A DNA stretch of 64,000 nt, taken from Jatrophihabitans telluris. GTDB lineage: Bacteria > Actinomycetota > Actinomycetes > Mycobacteriales > Jatrophihabitantaceae. A model generated the notes under the pieces. The model searched no databases. It had not been told where the DNA came from and worked only from the letters and a program-made list of their open reading frames with translations. The stretch is taken from positions 3,720,001-3,784,000 of the forward strand of contig NZ_CP097332.1 of the NCBI RefSeq assembly GCF_023516435.1, read 5' to 3'. Positions within the stretch are counted from its first letter, which is position 1. Each line of letters begins with the position of its first letter. Positions 32,639 to 41,195 of this stretch are shown here, piece after piece. Both the position numbers and the translations under genes were made by a program.

Positions 32639-32706
32639 GCGAATGGGCAGTTCGGCGGCGAATGGGCACTTGTACCTGCCCATTCGCGCCGGAACTGCCC
32701 ATTCGC
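32639..32706 (-). terminator. large imperfect inverted repeat behind rplA
   Basis: Two 30 nt arms (32639-32668, 32677-32706) with about 27 matches and an 8 nt loop. Each arm holds two copies of CGAATGGGCA, so the motif occurs four times. It lies 28 bp behind the rplA stop and probably ends the rplK-rplA transcript, although the nested repeats suggest a mobile-type palindromic element. Confidence 0.65.
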
Positions 32707-32734
32707 TCGGGTAGACCGGGAAGAACCGTCCAGA

Positions 32735-33451
32735 TCAGGCGGTCGGTTCCTCCAGCAGGTTGCGGGTCCGGTTGGTGTCGACCGGGATGCCCGGGCCCAT
32801 CGTGGTGGAGAAGTTGACCTTGCGCAGGTACTTGCCCTTGGCCGAGGACGGCTTGGAGCGCAGGACCTCATCCAGCGCAGCGGCGTAGTTCTCGACGAGC
32901 TGCTCGGGCTTGAACGACGCCTTGCCGATGATCAAGTGCAGGTTCGACTGCTTGTCCACCCGGAACGTGATCTTGCCGCCCTTGATGTCGTTGACGGCCT
33001 TGGCCACGTCCGGCGTGACGGTGCCCGTCTTCGGGTTCGGCATCAGGCCACGCGGGCCCAGGATACGAGCGATCCGGCCGACCTTGGCCATCTGGTCGGG
33101 GGTGGCGATGGCGGCGTCGAAGTCCAGGTAGCCCTCGGTGATCTCCTGGATCAGGTCGTCACTGCCGACCTTGTCGGCTCCGGCTGCGGTGGCTGCGGCC
33201 GCCTGCTCACCCGTCGCGAACACGATGACGCGGGCAGTCTTGCCAGTACCGTGCGGCAGGCTGACCGTGCCACGAACCATCTGGTCGGCCTTACGCGGGT
33301 CGACTCCGAGGCGCATGGCGACCTCGACAGTCCCGTCGAACTTGCTCGGCGAAGCCTGGACGGCGATCTGGGCAGCTTCCAGCGGGCTGTAGATCTTGTC
33401 GGCTTCGATGAGCTTGGCGGCGGCCTCGTAGGCCTTGCTGCGCTTTGCCAT
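32735..33451 (-). CDS. rplA: ribosomal protein L1
   Basis: 50S protein of the L1 stalk, 238 aa. Family blocks [59 protein letters not shown] and KGKYLRKV are all present. It follows rplK by 136 bp. Confidence 0.98.
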   Translation of the reverse strand: MAKRSKAYEAAAKLIEADKIYSPLEAAQIAVQASPSKFDGTVEVAMRLGVDPRKADQMVRGTVSLPHGTGKTARVIVFATGEQAAAATAAGADKVGSDDLIQEITEGYLDFDAAIATPDQMAKVGRIARILGPRGLMPNPKTGTVTPDVAKAVNDIKGGKITFRVDKQSNLHLIIGKASFKPEQLVENYAAALDEVLRSKPSSAKGKYLRKVNFSTTMGPGIPVDTNRTRNLLEEPTA

Positions 33452-33481
33452 GGTGGTGCTCCGTTTCTGTCAGTGGTCACC

Positions 33482-33575
33482 GGACGCCGTCCCTCGGCGT
33501 CCTCCCACGCAATCTGTGGACACCCCGGCTGAGGTCAGCCCGGGCGATGTCCGGCTCGGCTTCCCGGGCCGGACA
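33482..33575 (-). promoter_or_regulatory. stem-loops between rplK and rplA
   Basis: Two good hairpins lie in this spacer: GGACGCCG/CGGCGTCC with a 5 nt loop (33482-33502) and TGTCCGGC/GCCGGACA with a 12 nt loop (33548-33575), plus GGCTGA/TCAGCC between them. They may modulate rplA expression or RNA processing; no known element is recognised. Confidence 0.45.
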
Positions 33576-33587
33576 CGGTTCGAACAA

Positions 33588-34019
33588 CTAGTCGGTGACC
33601 GTGATGCCCATCGAGCGAGCAGTGCCGGCGATGATCTTCGCGGCCTGGTCGATGTCGTTGGCGTTGAGGTCTTCCTTCTTGGTCTCGGCGATCTCGCGGA
33701 CCTGCGCCATGGTCACCTTGGCGACCTTGGTCTTGTGCGGCTCGCCCGAGCCCTTGGGGACGCCGGCCGCGGCCAGCAGCAGCCGAGCCGCCGGCGGGGT
33801 CTTGGTGACGAAGGTGAAGGAGCGGTCTTCGTAGACCGAGATCTCCACCGGGACGATCTGCCCGCGCTGCGACTCGGTGGCCGCGTTGTACGCCTTGCAG
33901 AACTCCATGATGTTGACGCCGTGCTGACCCAGCGCGGGACCGACCGGCGGAGCCGGGTTGGCCGCACCGGCCTGGATCTGCAGCTTGATGATCGCTGTGA
34001 GCTTCTTCTTCGGAGGCAT
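33588..34019 (-). CDS. rplK: ribosomal protein L11
   Basis: 50S protein of the GTPase-associated centre, 143 aa. [45 protein letters not shown] is diagnostic. Good TTCT-complement purine stretch (GAAGAGAAGAC) just upstream of ATG 34019. Confidence 0.98.
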   Translation of the reverse strand: MPPKKKLTAIIKLQIQAGAANPAPPVGPALGQHGVNIMEFCKAYNAATESQRGQIVPVEISVYEDRSFTFVTKTPPAARLLLAAAGVPKGSGEPHKTKVAKVTMAQVREIAETKKEDLNANDIDQAAKIIAGTARSMGITVTD

Positions 34020-34085
34020 GTCTTCTCTTCTTCTGGTTGCTGGAATTGCTGGGACTCGAACGGCCCGTGGAACTGAGGGACCGTT

Positions 34086-34976
34086 CTAGATCTTGGAGAC
34101 CTGGGCGAAGGACAGCTCGACCGGGGTCTCGCGGCCGAAGATGGACACCAGCACCTTGAGCTTGGCGTGCAGAGCGTCGATCTCGTTGATGGTCGCCGGC
34201 AGGGTGGCGAACGGGCCGTCCATGACCGTCACCGACTCGCCGACCTCGAACTCGACCTCGACCTGGGCCGGGCCCGAACTGCTGGCGCTCTCGCCGGCCT
34301 TGAGCGGCGCGGCGGCCTTGGTCGCGGGCGGCGCGAGGATCTTTACGACCTCGTCCAGGGACAGCGGCGAGGGCTTGGAGGTGGCGCCGACGAAACCGGT
34401 CACGCCGGGGGTGTTGCGGACGGCACCCCAGGAGTCGTCGGTCAGATCCATCCGGACCAGGATGTAGCCCGGGAACACCTTGCGGTTGATCTGCTGGCGC
34501 TTGCCGTTCTTGATCTCGATGACCTCTTCGGTGGGCACCTCGACCTGATAGATGTAGTCCTCCATGTCGAGGGAGGAGATCCGGCTCTCGAGGTTGGTCT
34601 TCACCTTGTTCTCGTAGCCCGCGTAGGAGTGGATGACGTACCAGTCACCCGGCGAGCGGCGCAGCTGGGCACGCAATTCCTCGATCGGGTCCTGCTCGGC
34701 TTCTTCTTCCTCGATACCGGCAACGCTGTCGGTGTCAGCGTCTGCTGTGTGCGAGGCCGCCGCGGCGTCGTCGGCGACGAGCTCGGCCTCGACCTCGTTG
34801 ACGTGTTCGACCCACGCTTCGTCGGCAGCCTCCTCGGCGGCCTCGTTGTACTTCTCCTCGCGCGTGACGCCGTAGACCTGGTCCTCGACGTCCAGGGTCG
34901 GCAGCTCCACCGATTCCGCGGTCGCAGCGGACGTCGACAGCACGTCGTCGCGCTGGTCGTTGTCGAACTCAGTCAC
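34086..34976 (-). CDS. nusG: transcription elongation factor NusG with acidic extension
   Basis: 296 aa. The NGN domain (about 111-205, [23 protein letters not shown] ... [13 protein letters not shown]) contacts RNA polymerase; the C-terminal KOW domain (about 243-296, [20 protein letters not shown]) binds Rho or S10. The first 110 residues are an acidic, low-complexity extension ([23 protein letters not shown]...) absent from E. coli NusG but seen in actinobacteria. An Ala/Ser/Lys linker separates the domains. Confidence 0.97.
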   Translation of the reverse strand: MTEFDNDQRDDVLSTSAATAESVELPTLDVEDQVYGVTREEKYNEAAEEAADEAWVEHVNEVEAELVADDAAAASHTADADTDSVAGIEEEEAEQDPIEELRAQLRRSPGDWYVIHSYAGYENKVKTNLESRISSLDMEDYIYQVEVPTEEVIEIKNGKRQQINRKVFPGYILVRMDLTDDSWGAVRNTPGVTGFVGATSKPSPLSLDEVVKILAPPATKAAAPLKAGESASSSGPAQVEVEFEVGESVTVMDGPFATLPATINEIDALHAKLKVLVSIFGRETPVELSFAQVSKI

Positions 34977-35046
34977 AGGGTCTCTTCCTTGCTGTTGTGG
35001 TGCGATGGGGCGGGGTGTGCTCCGGTCGGGGCCGCACCTGGGTGGA

Positions 35047-35328
35047 TCAGCCGAACACCGCGAGGACGGCCTTGGCCAGGCCGAGGTCGAGCACAGCCAC
35101 GATGGTCACCATGATCACCACGAACACGATCACCACCGTGGTGTAGGTGATCATCTCCTTGCGGGAGGGCCACAGCACCTTTCGCATCTCCGCCACGGTC
35201 TCGCGGAAGCGTCGGCGCACTGCTGTGACGAGAAGCGGTAGCCACCGCCAGAGCAGGCTCAGCCCGCCTCCGCCCGTCCCCTTGTTCGGGCGCGAGGACG
35301 GAGCAGGTGCTTCCTGCGTCTCGGTCAC
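35047..35328 (-). CDS. secE: preprotein translocase subunit SecE
   Basis: Single-helix subunit of SecYEG, 93 aa from GTG 35328 (GAGGAGA 6 nt upstream). The conserved cytoplasmic amphipathic block [44 protein letters not shown] precedes the membrane helix. The frame upstream runs into the tRNA-Trp gene and is not coding. It lies 70 bp in front of nusG, the normal pairing. Confidence 0.96.
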   Translation of the reverse strand: MTETQEAPAPSSRPNKGTGGGGLSLLWRWLPLLVTAVRRRFRETVAEMRKVLWPSRKEMITYTTVVIVFVVIMVTIVAVLDLGLAKAVLAVFG

Positions 35329-35405
35329 GTGTTCTCCTCTCGGAAGCGCCGCCGCAAGCCGGCACCTGCGAAACAAGTGCCTGCCGACATCGGCGCTGAA
35401 TGGCG

Positions 35406-35478
35406 CAGGGGTGACAGGACTTGAACCTGCAACCGCCGGTTTTGGAGACCGGTGCTCTACCAATTGAGCCACACCCCT
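35406..35478 (-). tRNA. tRNA-Trp (CCA anticodon)
   Basis: 73 nt cloverleaf: acceptor AGGGGTG/CACCCCT, D arm GGCTCAATTGGTAGAGC, anticodon loop CTCCAAA within GGTCTCCAAAACC, T arm with GGTTCAAGTCC. The 3' CCA is not encoded as such. It precedes secE as in mycobacteria. Confidence 0.96.
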
Positions 35479-35676
35479 TCGATTCCGGCCGCCGAACGGC
35501 GGCGACAGAACCGAGGTGGAACCCCTGCAACCATGACAAACGCGTCGACCGGAGGACGGTTCACGACCTCAAGCGCGCACGCTTGCGCACGGCCCCAACG
35601 GACCCGAGTAGCAAGTGTAGGGGTTGGCGTCGGGTAACGAAAATTCACGACGGACCCACCGGATAGCCTAGAGGTC

Positions 35677-36993
35677 ATGACGGCTCCGACCTCCCCGACC
35701 GTGAACCCATCCCTCGGCTCACCCGCCCGCCCGGCCTCCGACGCCTCCGAGGCCTCCGAGGCCTACGACGCCTACAACGCCTACAAGGCCCGGGGGCTGA
35801 AGCTGAACATGCAGCGGGGCCAACCGTCCGACGCCGACTTCGACCTGTCCAACGCGCTGCTCCAGGCGGTCGGGGCCGACGACGTCGTGGCCGCCGGCGG
35901 TATCGACATCCGTAACTACCCGGGCGGCGTCGCGGGGCTGGCGGAGGCCCGCGAACTCTTCGGCGACTACCTGGGTCTGGCCGCGGCCAACGTCCTGGTG
36001 TGGAACAACGCGAGCCTGGAACTGCAGGGCCACGTCCTGACCCAGATGCTGCTGCAGGGACCGCGCAATCGGAGTCCGTGGGCCGCGCACGCCCCCACGA
36101 TCGTCGTCACTACGCCCGGCTACGACCGGCACTTCACGCTGCTGGAAAGCCTCGGATTCCGGCTGGCGATGGTGGACATGCAGGCCGACGGTCCTGACGT
36201 GCAGGCCATCGAGGCCCTCGTCGAGCGCGACCCGTCGGTGCGCGGAGTGCTGTTCGTGCCGACCTACTCGAACCCCGGCGGCGAGACCATCTCGGCGGCG
36301 AAGGCCGAGCGGCTGGCGGCCCTGACCGCGTCCGCCGCCGACTTCACGATCTTCGCCGACGACGCCTACCGGGCCCACCACCTGTCCGACACCGACCGGG
36401 ACACCCCCGTCAACTTCGTCGAGCTGGTGGCCGCGGCCGGCAATCCCGACGGTGCCTACGTCTTCGCCTCCACCTCCAAGATCACCTTCTCCGGCGCCGG
36501 ACTGGGCTTCGTCGGGGCCAGCGAGACCAACATCGCGCATCTCAGCTCGTACCTGTTCGCCTTGTCCATCGGCCCGAACAAGATCGAGCAGCTGCGACAC
36601 GTGAAGTTCCTCAGCGGTTACCCCGGCGGCATCGCCGGCCTGATGAGCGCGCACGCGGCTTTGATCGCGCCGAAATTCGCCGCGGTCGAGCAGATCCTGT
36701 CCAGCGAGCTGGGCGGAACCGGCCTGGCGCGGTGGACGAGCCCCAAGGGCGGGTACTTCGTCAGCCTCGACACCACGCGACCGATCGCCGACAAGGTCGT
36801 GGAGCTGGCCAACGGTGCCGGGGTCAGCCTGACCCCAGCCGGATCGACCTTCCCGCCCGGACGGGACGAGACCAACACCAACATCCGCCTGGCACCCACC
36901 CGGCCCGAGCTGGCCGACGTGGAGCTGGCCATGCGGGTGGTCGCGGTCTGCATCCGGTTGGCCAGCGAGGAATACGACGCAGCCCAGTCCTGA
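35677..36993 (+). CDS. PLP-dependent aminotransferase, aspartate aminotransferase-like (PF12897 type)
   Basis: Class I/II aminotransferase fold, 438 aa. Substrate-loop block YKARGLKLNMQRGQPSDADF, RNYPGG (80-84), PTYSNPGG, DDAYR (228-232) and the PLP lysine Lys268 in STSKITFSGAG. It belongs to the family of unusual aspartate aminotransferases rather than AspC. Residues 20-38 are a low-complexity DASEASEAYDAYNAYKA run. TAGCCT lies 8-13 nt before the ATG with no good ribosome site, so the mRNA may be leaderless. It is inserted, divergent, between the had genes and tRNA-Trp. Confidence 0.88.
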   Translation: MTAPTSPTVNPSLGSPARPASDASEASEAYDAYNAYKARGLKLNMQRGQPSDADFDLSNALLQAVGADDVVAAGGIDIRNYPGGVAGLAEARELFGDYLGLAAANVLVWNNASLELQGHVLTQMLLQGPRNRSPWAAHAPTIVVTTPGYDRHFTLLESLGFRLAMVDMQADGPDVQAIEALVERDPSVRGVLFVPTYSNPGGETISAAKAERLAALTASAADFTIFADDAYRAHHLSDTDRDTPVNFVELVAAAGNPDGAYVFASTSKITFSGAGLGFVGASETNIAHLSSYLFALSIGPNKIEQLRHVKFLSGYPGGIAGLMSAHAALIAPKFAAVEQILSSELGGTGLARWTSPKGGYFVSLDTTRPIADKVVELANGAGVSLTPAGSTFPPGRDETNTNIRLAPTRPELADVELAMRVVAVCIRLASEEYDAAQS

Positions 36994-36996
36994 CGC

Positions 36997-37284
36997 TCAG
37001 CCGACCAGCAACGGCCGGTACTCGGGGTTGCGTTGGATGTAGACGGCGACGAACGGGCAGGCCGGGTCGACGCGTTTGCCCTGCGCGGCGATGTCGTCCA
37101 GCGCGAACCTCACCAGCCGGCCCGCCAGGCCACGGCCTCCGTAGGCAGGCAGCGTCTCCGTGTGCGGAATGACCACGACGCCGTCGCGCTCGTAGAAGTC
37201 GGCCAGGCTGACCCGGCGCCCGTCGACCGTCAGCTCGTACCGGCCGGCCTCATCGTTGCGGATGAGTTCGACCTGCTCGCTCAT
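36997..37284 (-). CDS. small GNAT family acetyltransferase (YjdJ-like)
   Basis: 95 aa, the short Gcn5-type family (PF14542). The acetyl-CoA loop is GGRGLAGRLV (49-58), followed by a helix and CPFVAVYIQRNPEY. It overlaps hadB by 4 bp (ATGA), so it is probably read with the had genes; substrate unknown. Confidence 0.85.
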   Translation of the reverse strand: MSEQVELIRNDEAGRYELTVDGRRVSLADFYERDGVVVIPHTETLPAYGGRGLAGRLVRFALDDIAAQGKRVDPACPFVAVYIQRNPEYRPLLVG

Positions 37285-37709
37285 GAAGCGGGCACCTTCA
37301 CGGTGGCGCGCGCACGCGCGAGCACCGTCTCGCCGTTCACGGAGGCCGTCACGTCGACGACCACGGTACCCGCCGCGCTGTCGATCGACCGCACCTTCGC
37401 ACTGACGTGCAGGGCCGCGCCGGAGTCAGCCGGAACCACGACCGGGCGGGTGAACCGGACCCCGTACTCCACCACGGCTCCAGGGTCACCGGCCCAGTCG
37501 GAGACGACCCGGACCGCGATGGCCATCGTGAGCATGCCGTGGGCGATCACATCCGGCAGGCCGACCTGCTTGGCGAAGTCTTCGTTCCAGTGGATGGGGT
37601 TGAAGTCACCGGAGGCTCCGGCGTAACGCACCATGCTGACGCGTTCGATGGGGAAGGTCGCGCTCGGCAATTCGGTGCCCACCGCGAGGTCGGCCAGAGT
37701 CGGGCTCAT
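37281..37709 (-). CDS. hadB: (3R)-hydroxyacyl-ACP dehydratase subunit HadB
   Basis: MaoC-like hot-dog dehydratase of 142 aa. Hydratase-2 motif YAGASGDFNPIHW with catalytic Asp35 and His40. HadB joins HadA (or HadC) to dehydrate 3-hydroxyacyl-ACP in long-chain fatty acid (mycolate-type) elongation. 4 bp overlap with hadA. Located in the same rpmG-hadAB-secE neighbourhood as Rv0635-Rv0636 in M. tuberculosis. Confidence 0.93.
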   Translation of the reverse strand: MSPTLADLAVGTELPSATFPIERVSMVRYAGASGDFNPIHWNEDFAKQVGLPDVIAHGMLTMAIAVRVVSDWAGDPGAVVEYGVRFTRPVVVPADSGAALHVSAKVRSIDSAAGTVVVDVTASVNGETVLARARATVKVPAS

Positions 37710-38161
37710 TCGGCGGCCGCCGTTCCCCGGGCGACCAGGGTCGACAGGGCCGTGACCACGTGCTCGCCGTCGAGCGTGGTGACCTCGCTGCGTGTGGTGA
37801 TCAGGTCGTTGCCCGCGGCCGAGCGGATCGATTCCACCGAGGCAGTCACCTGCAGTACGTCTCCGGCGTGCACCGGGCGGCTGTAGAGAAAACTCTGCTC
37901 GCCGTGCACCACGCGGGTGTAGTCCAGACCCAACCCGGGGTCGGCGATGATCGCTCCTGCGGCCTTCATGGTGATCACGATGGGGAAGGTCGGCGGCGCG
38001 ATGACATCCGGATATCCCAGCGCCCGGGCGGCGCCCGGGTCGGTATAGGCCGGGTTGTCGTCGCCGATGGCCTCAGCGAATTCACGGATCTTCTCCCGGC
38101 CGACCTCGTAGGCGGCGGTGGGCGGGTAGACGCGGCCCACGAACGATTCATCCAGCGGCAT
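37706..38161 (-). CDS. hadA: (3R)-hydroxyacyl-ACP dehydratase subunit HadA
   Basis: MaoC-like protein of 151 aa from ATG 38161 (the longer GTG start lacks support). MPLDESFVGRVYPPTAAYEVGREKIREFAEAIGDDNPAY is typical of HadA/UPF0336; the catalytic Asp/His pair is supplied by HadB. No hadC follows; a GNAT gene sits where hadC is in mycobacteria. Confidence 0.92.
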   Translation of the reverse strand: MPLDESFVGRVYPPTAAYEVGREKIREFAEAIGDDNPAYTDPGAARALGYPDVIAPPTFPIVITMKAAGAIIADPGLGLDYTRVVHGEQSFLYSRPVHAGDVLQVTASVESIRSAAGNDLITTRSEVTTLDGEHVVTALSTLVARGTAAAE

Positions 38162-38196
38162 GCCAGCGACGGTACTAGGCGAGGGCACAAGACGAA

Positions 38197-38230
38197 TTCA
38201 GGGCTGCCCCGGTGGTGGGACAGCCCTGAA
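38197..38230 (-). terminator. terminator of the rpmG transcript
   Basis: Perfect 10 bp stem TTCAGGGCTG/CAGCCCTGAA with a 14 nt loop, followed on the minus strand by TTCGTCTTGTG. It lies between rpmG and hadA, so hadA likely has its own promoter. Confidence 0.7.
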
Positions 38231-38306
38231 AGGGGTCGAGGCGATCGATCGCGCCTGGATGTGGTGCAGCGCCGAGCAGGCAGGCGACCCGAGGGGCGCC
38301 GACGGG

Positions 38307-38471
38307 CTAGCGGGTCTCGCGGTGGTCGGTGTGCTTGCCGCAGTTCGGGCAGAACTTCTTCAGGTCCAAGCGGTCCGGGTCGTTGCGCCGGTTCTTCTTG
38401 GTGATGTAGTTGCGGTGCTTGCAGACCTGGCAAGCCAGAGTGATCTTCGGGCGTACGTCGGTGGCGGCCAC
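38307..38471 (-). CDS. rpmG: ribosomal protein L33, zinc-binding form
   Basis: 54 aa from GTG 38471, AAAGG 7 nt upstream. Sequence (M)[29 protein letters not shown] ... [15 protein letters not shown]. Both CxxC pairs are kept, so this is the C+ (zinc) version of L33. Directly behind tRNA-Met. Confidence 0.96.
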   Translation of the reverse strand: MAATDVRPKITLACQVCKHRNYITKKNRRNDPDRLDLKKFCPNCGKHTDHRETR

Positions 38472-38513
38472 GGTCGTACCTTTCGGTGAGTTAGGTGGTG
38501 CGTGAGTCTTCGG

Positions 38514-38587
38514 TAGCGAGGGCCGGACTTGAACCGGCGACACAGCGATTATGAGCCGCTTGCTCTACCAGGCTGAGCTACCCCGCC
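38514..38587 (-). tRNA. tRNA-Met (CAT anticodon, elongator type)
   Basis: 74 nt: acceptor GGCGGGG/CCTCGCT (two G-U pairs), D arm TAGCTCAGCCTGGTAGAGC, anticodon loop CTCATAA, T arm GCCGGTTCAAGTCCGGC. The 3' end reads ACC then G, so no encoded CCA. The first pair is G-U, unlike the mismatch of initiator tRNA. Confidence 0.94.
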
Positions 38588-38673
38588 CTGATGGTCTTGC
38601 TTTGGCGCACTGATCAGGGTTTGATCCCGGCCCACCCGAGGACGACGGGCGAACAGGCCTTCGAGCGAACCAG

Positions 38674-38746
38674 AGCCCCCTTACGGAATCGAACCGTAGA
38701 CCTTCTCCTTACCATGGAGACGCTCTGCCGACTGAGCTAAGGGGGC
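38674..38746 (-). tRNA. tRNA-Thr (GGT anticodon)
   Basis: 73 nt: acceptor GCCCCCT/AGGGGGC, D arm TAGCTCAGTCGGCAGAGC, anticodon loop ATGGTAA between TCTCC and GGAGA, T arm TACGGTTCGATTCCGTA. Discriminator T. Order thrT-metT-rpmG is as in mycobacteria. Confidence 0.96.
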
Positions 38747-38854
38747 ACGCGATATGAACTTTGTCAACGCCCGCTGTCCCAGGCGCCCGCTGAACTTTAC
38801 ATGACCGGTCGTCCGAATTCCGAATCGACCGCATGGCCGCCGTCCGGGCATGGA

Positions 38855-38896
38855 AAAGCCCTGGTGATCGCACGGGGGAACGACCACCAGGGCTTT
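38855..38896 (-). terminator. Rho-independent terminator with a C-rich loop
   Basis: 12 bp stem AAAGCCCTGGTG/CACCAGGGCTTT around an 18 nt loop containing CCCCC, followed by a T on the minus strand (TTTTCC). It does not end any annotated gene directly; it may close a small transcript starting near the CRP-like site. Confidence 0.65.
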
Positions 38897-38958
38897 CCAA
38901 GTATGAACCGTGGGTAGTCGACCTGCAACCCCCAGCGACGGATACAGTCCCGATTTTC

Positions 38959-38974
38959 TGTGATCTGGCTCACA
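38959..38974. promoter_or_regulatory. CRP/Cmr-like operator
   Basis: TGTGATCTGGCTCACA matches the TGTGA-N6-TCACA consensus perfectly. It sits in the 310 bp gap between tRNA-Tyr and tRNA-Thr, not next to a protein gene. Both directions lack a clear -10 box at the ideal distance. Confidence 0.6.
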
Positions 38975-39016
38975 ATCCGGACACAAATTCAACGTCAGCC
39001 GACCCCGGACACACAA

Positions 39017-39056
39017 AGGCCCCGCTCGGGCTGACCATTCAGCGCGATCGGGGCCT
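39017..39056 (-). terminator. terminator of tRNA-Tyr
   Basis: 8 bp stem AGGCCCCG/CGGGGCCT directly behind the tRNA 3' end, then TTTGTGTG on the minus strand. Confidence 0.7.
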
Positions 39057-39057
39057 G

Positions 39058-39139
<82 letters not shown>

Positions 39140-39284
39140 GTGTGCACACTGCCGTGTGGCTTGGTGCGCAGCTGAGGGTACACGAGCGGAACCGCCCGTC
39201 GCACGGCCGGTAACCTGGCTCCGTTCGGACACGACGCAGCTCTGTCCGGCCAGCACCGTAGCCAGCGAGAGGAAGTGCTCAGTC

Positions 39285-39776
39285 ATGGCCGATCCGTCCT
39301 TCGACGTCGTCTCCAAGATCGATCGTCAGGAAGCCGACAACGCTCTCAACCAGGCCGCGAAGGAGCTTTCCCAACGCTTCGACTTCCGAGGGACGAACGC
39401 CTCGGTCGACTGGTCCGGTGAACTCGGGGTCGTCATCCGGGCCGACACGGAGGAGCGGGCGACGGCAGCTCTGGAGGTGTTCAAGGAGAAGCTGATCAAG
39501 CGCGACATCTCCCTCAAGGCGCTCGACGCCGGCGAACCCAAAGCCTCGGGCAAGCAGTACGTGATCACGTCGACTCTGAAGCAGGGCATCGAGTCCGAGG
39601 TCGCCAAGAAGATCTCCAAGGCTGTGCGCGACGCCGGCCTCAAGGGTGTCCAGGCCCAGATCCAGGGCGACCAGCTCCGGGTCAGCGGCAAGAAGCGCGA
39701 CGACCTGCAGGCTGTCATCGCGTTGCTCAAGGGCGAGGACTTCGGCGTCGCCCTGCAGTTCACCAACTACCGCTGA
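39285..39776 (+). CDS. YajQ family nucleotide-binding protein
   Basis: 163 aa from ATG 39285, GAGGAAG about 10 nt upstream. [60 protein letters not shown] and [22 protein letters not shown] are YajQ hallmarks. Members bind nucleotides and, in Xanthomonas, cyclic di-GMP; its role in actinobacteria is open. 11 bp in front of rmlA. Confidence 0.94.
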   Translation: MADPSFDVVSKIDRQEADNALNQAAKELSQRFDFRGTNASVDWSGELGVVIRADTEERATAALEVFKEKLIKRDISLKALDAGEPKASGKQYVITSTLKQGIESEVAKKISKAVRDAGLKGVQAQIQGDQLRVSGKKRDDLQAVIALLKGEDFGVALQFTNYR

Positions 39777-39787
39777 ACGGAGCACGA

Positions 39788-40669
39788 ATGAAAGGCGTCA
39801 TCCTCGCAGGGGGCTCCGGCACCCGGCTGCACCCCATCACCCGCGCGGTGAGCAAGCAACTCCTGCCCGTCTACGACAAGCCGATGATCTACTACCCGCT
39901 GTCGGTGCTGATGCTCGCGGGAATCTCCGACATCCTGATCATCACGACGCCTCATGACCAGGAACAGTTCGTACGACTCCTGGGCGACGGCTCGGACTTC
40001 GGGATCGCGATCAGCTACGCGGTCCAGCCCGAGCCCAATGGCCTGGCGGAGGCATTCATCATCGGCAAGAACCACATCGGCGGTGACACCGCCGCCCTGG
40101 TCCTGGGCGACAACATCTTCTACGGTCACGCCCTCGGTGCCAGTCTCTCGGATGCCGCCGACCTGCAGAGCGGCTGCCGACTGTTCGGTTACCGCGTGCG
40201 CGACCCGGAGCGGTACGGAGTGGCCGAGGCCGACGCTGAGGGCAAGCTGCTCTCGATCGAGGAGAAGCCCACCGAGCCGAAGTCGGATCTGGCGGTCACC
40301 GGGCTGTACTTCTACGACCGGGACGTCTGCGACATCGCGGCCTCCCTCAAGCCATCGGCCCGAGGGGAACTGGAGATCACCGACCTCAACAACGTCTACG
40401 TCGAACGGGGCACGGCCGAACTGATCGACCTCGGCCGCGGGACCGCATGGCTGGACACCGGCACGCACGACTCGCTGCTGGAGGCCGGCCTCTTCGTCCA
40501 GGTTCTGGAACACCGGCAGGCCGTCCGGATCGCCTGTTTGGAGGAGATCGCCCTCAGCAAGGGCTGGATCACCCCGGAGCAGGCCCTCGCCCAGGGCCGC
40601 GCGCTGGCCAAGTCCGGGTACGGGCAGTACATCGTCGACGTCGCCACCCGAGCGCTCGCCCGCTCCTGA
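39788..40669 (+). CDS. rmlA: glucose-1-phosphate thymidylyltransferase
   Basis: Makes dTDP-glucose from glucose-1-phosphate and dTTP, first step of dTDP-rhamnose synthesis for the cell wall linker and glycans. 293 aa, normal length. Nucleotide-binding [52 protein letters not shown] and [10 protein letters not shown] are all present. The other rml genes are not in the window. Confidence 0.96.
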   Translation: MKGVILAGGSGTRLHPITRAVSKQLLPVYDKPMIYYPLSVLMLAGISDILIITTPHDQEQFVRLLGDGSDFGIAISYAVQPEPNGLAEAFIIGKNHIGGDTAALVLGDNIFYGHALGASLSDAADLQSGCRLFGYRVRDPERYGVAEADAEGKLLSIEEKPTEPKSDLAVTGLYFYDRDVCDIAASLKPSARGELEITDLNNVYVERGTAELIDLGRGTAWLDTGTHDSLLEAGLFVQVLEHRQAVRIACLEEIALSKGWITPEQALAQGRALAKSGYGQYIVDVATRALARS

Positions 40670-40691
40670 GCAGAAAAGAGAGGACACAGTC

Positions 40692-41195
40692 GTGGGCCAG
40701 CCCAGCAGTGGCGCGATCGACACCTTCCTGACCGCGAACGCAACCTACGTCGAAGGGTTTCCCGAACCCCACGACCGGGAGCCTGAACTCCACGTCGCCG
40801 TGCTGGCGTGCATGGATTCGCGACTGGCGCTGTTCGGGGCGCTGGGGTTGCGGATCGGCGATGCCCACCTGGTTCGCAACGCCGGAGGTATCGCCACCCC
40901 TGACACTCTGCGTTCGCTGGCGATCAGCCAGCGCAAGCTGAACACCCGCGAGGTCGCGGTGATCCAGCACACCGACTGCGGCATGCTCGATTTCGACGAC
41001 GCGCGATTCCGAGCCGAGCTGGCCGCCGAATCTGGTCAGCAACCACCGTGGGACGTGCCCGGGTTCACCGATGTGGAGCAGAGCGTGCGCGATTCGGTGG
41101 CGGCCATCCGGTCATGCCCATGGCTCGTGCACCGCGATTCAGTGCGAGGCTTCGTGTTCGACGTCCGGACCGCCGAGATCACCGAGGTTCGCTGA
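40692..41195 (+). CDS. beta-class carbonic anhydrase
   Basis: 167 aa, GTG start with GAGAGGA 9 nt upstream. Interconverts CO2 and bicarbonate. Zinc ligands Cys40 (ACMDSR), His93 and Cys96 (HTDCGM); Asp42-Arg44 dyad is intact. The gene is short, like the single-domain actinobacterial forms. Its last 57 bp overlap the convergent rhodanese gene. Confidence 0.93.
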   Translation: MGQPSSGAIDTFLTANATYVEGFPEPHDREPELHVAVLACMDSRLALFGALGLRIGDAHLVRNAGGIATPDTLRSLAISQRKLNTREVAVIQHTDCGMLDFDDARFRAELAAESGQQPPWDVPGFTDVEQSVRDSVAAIRSCPWLVHRDSVRGFVFDVRTAEITEVR

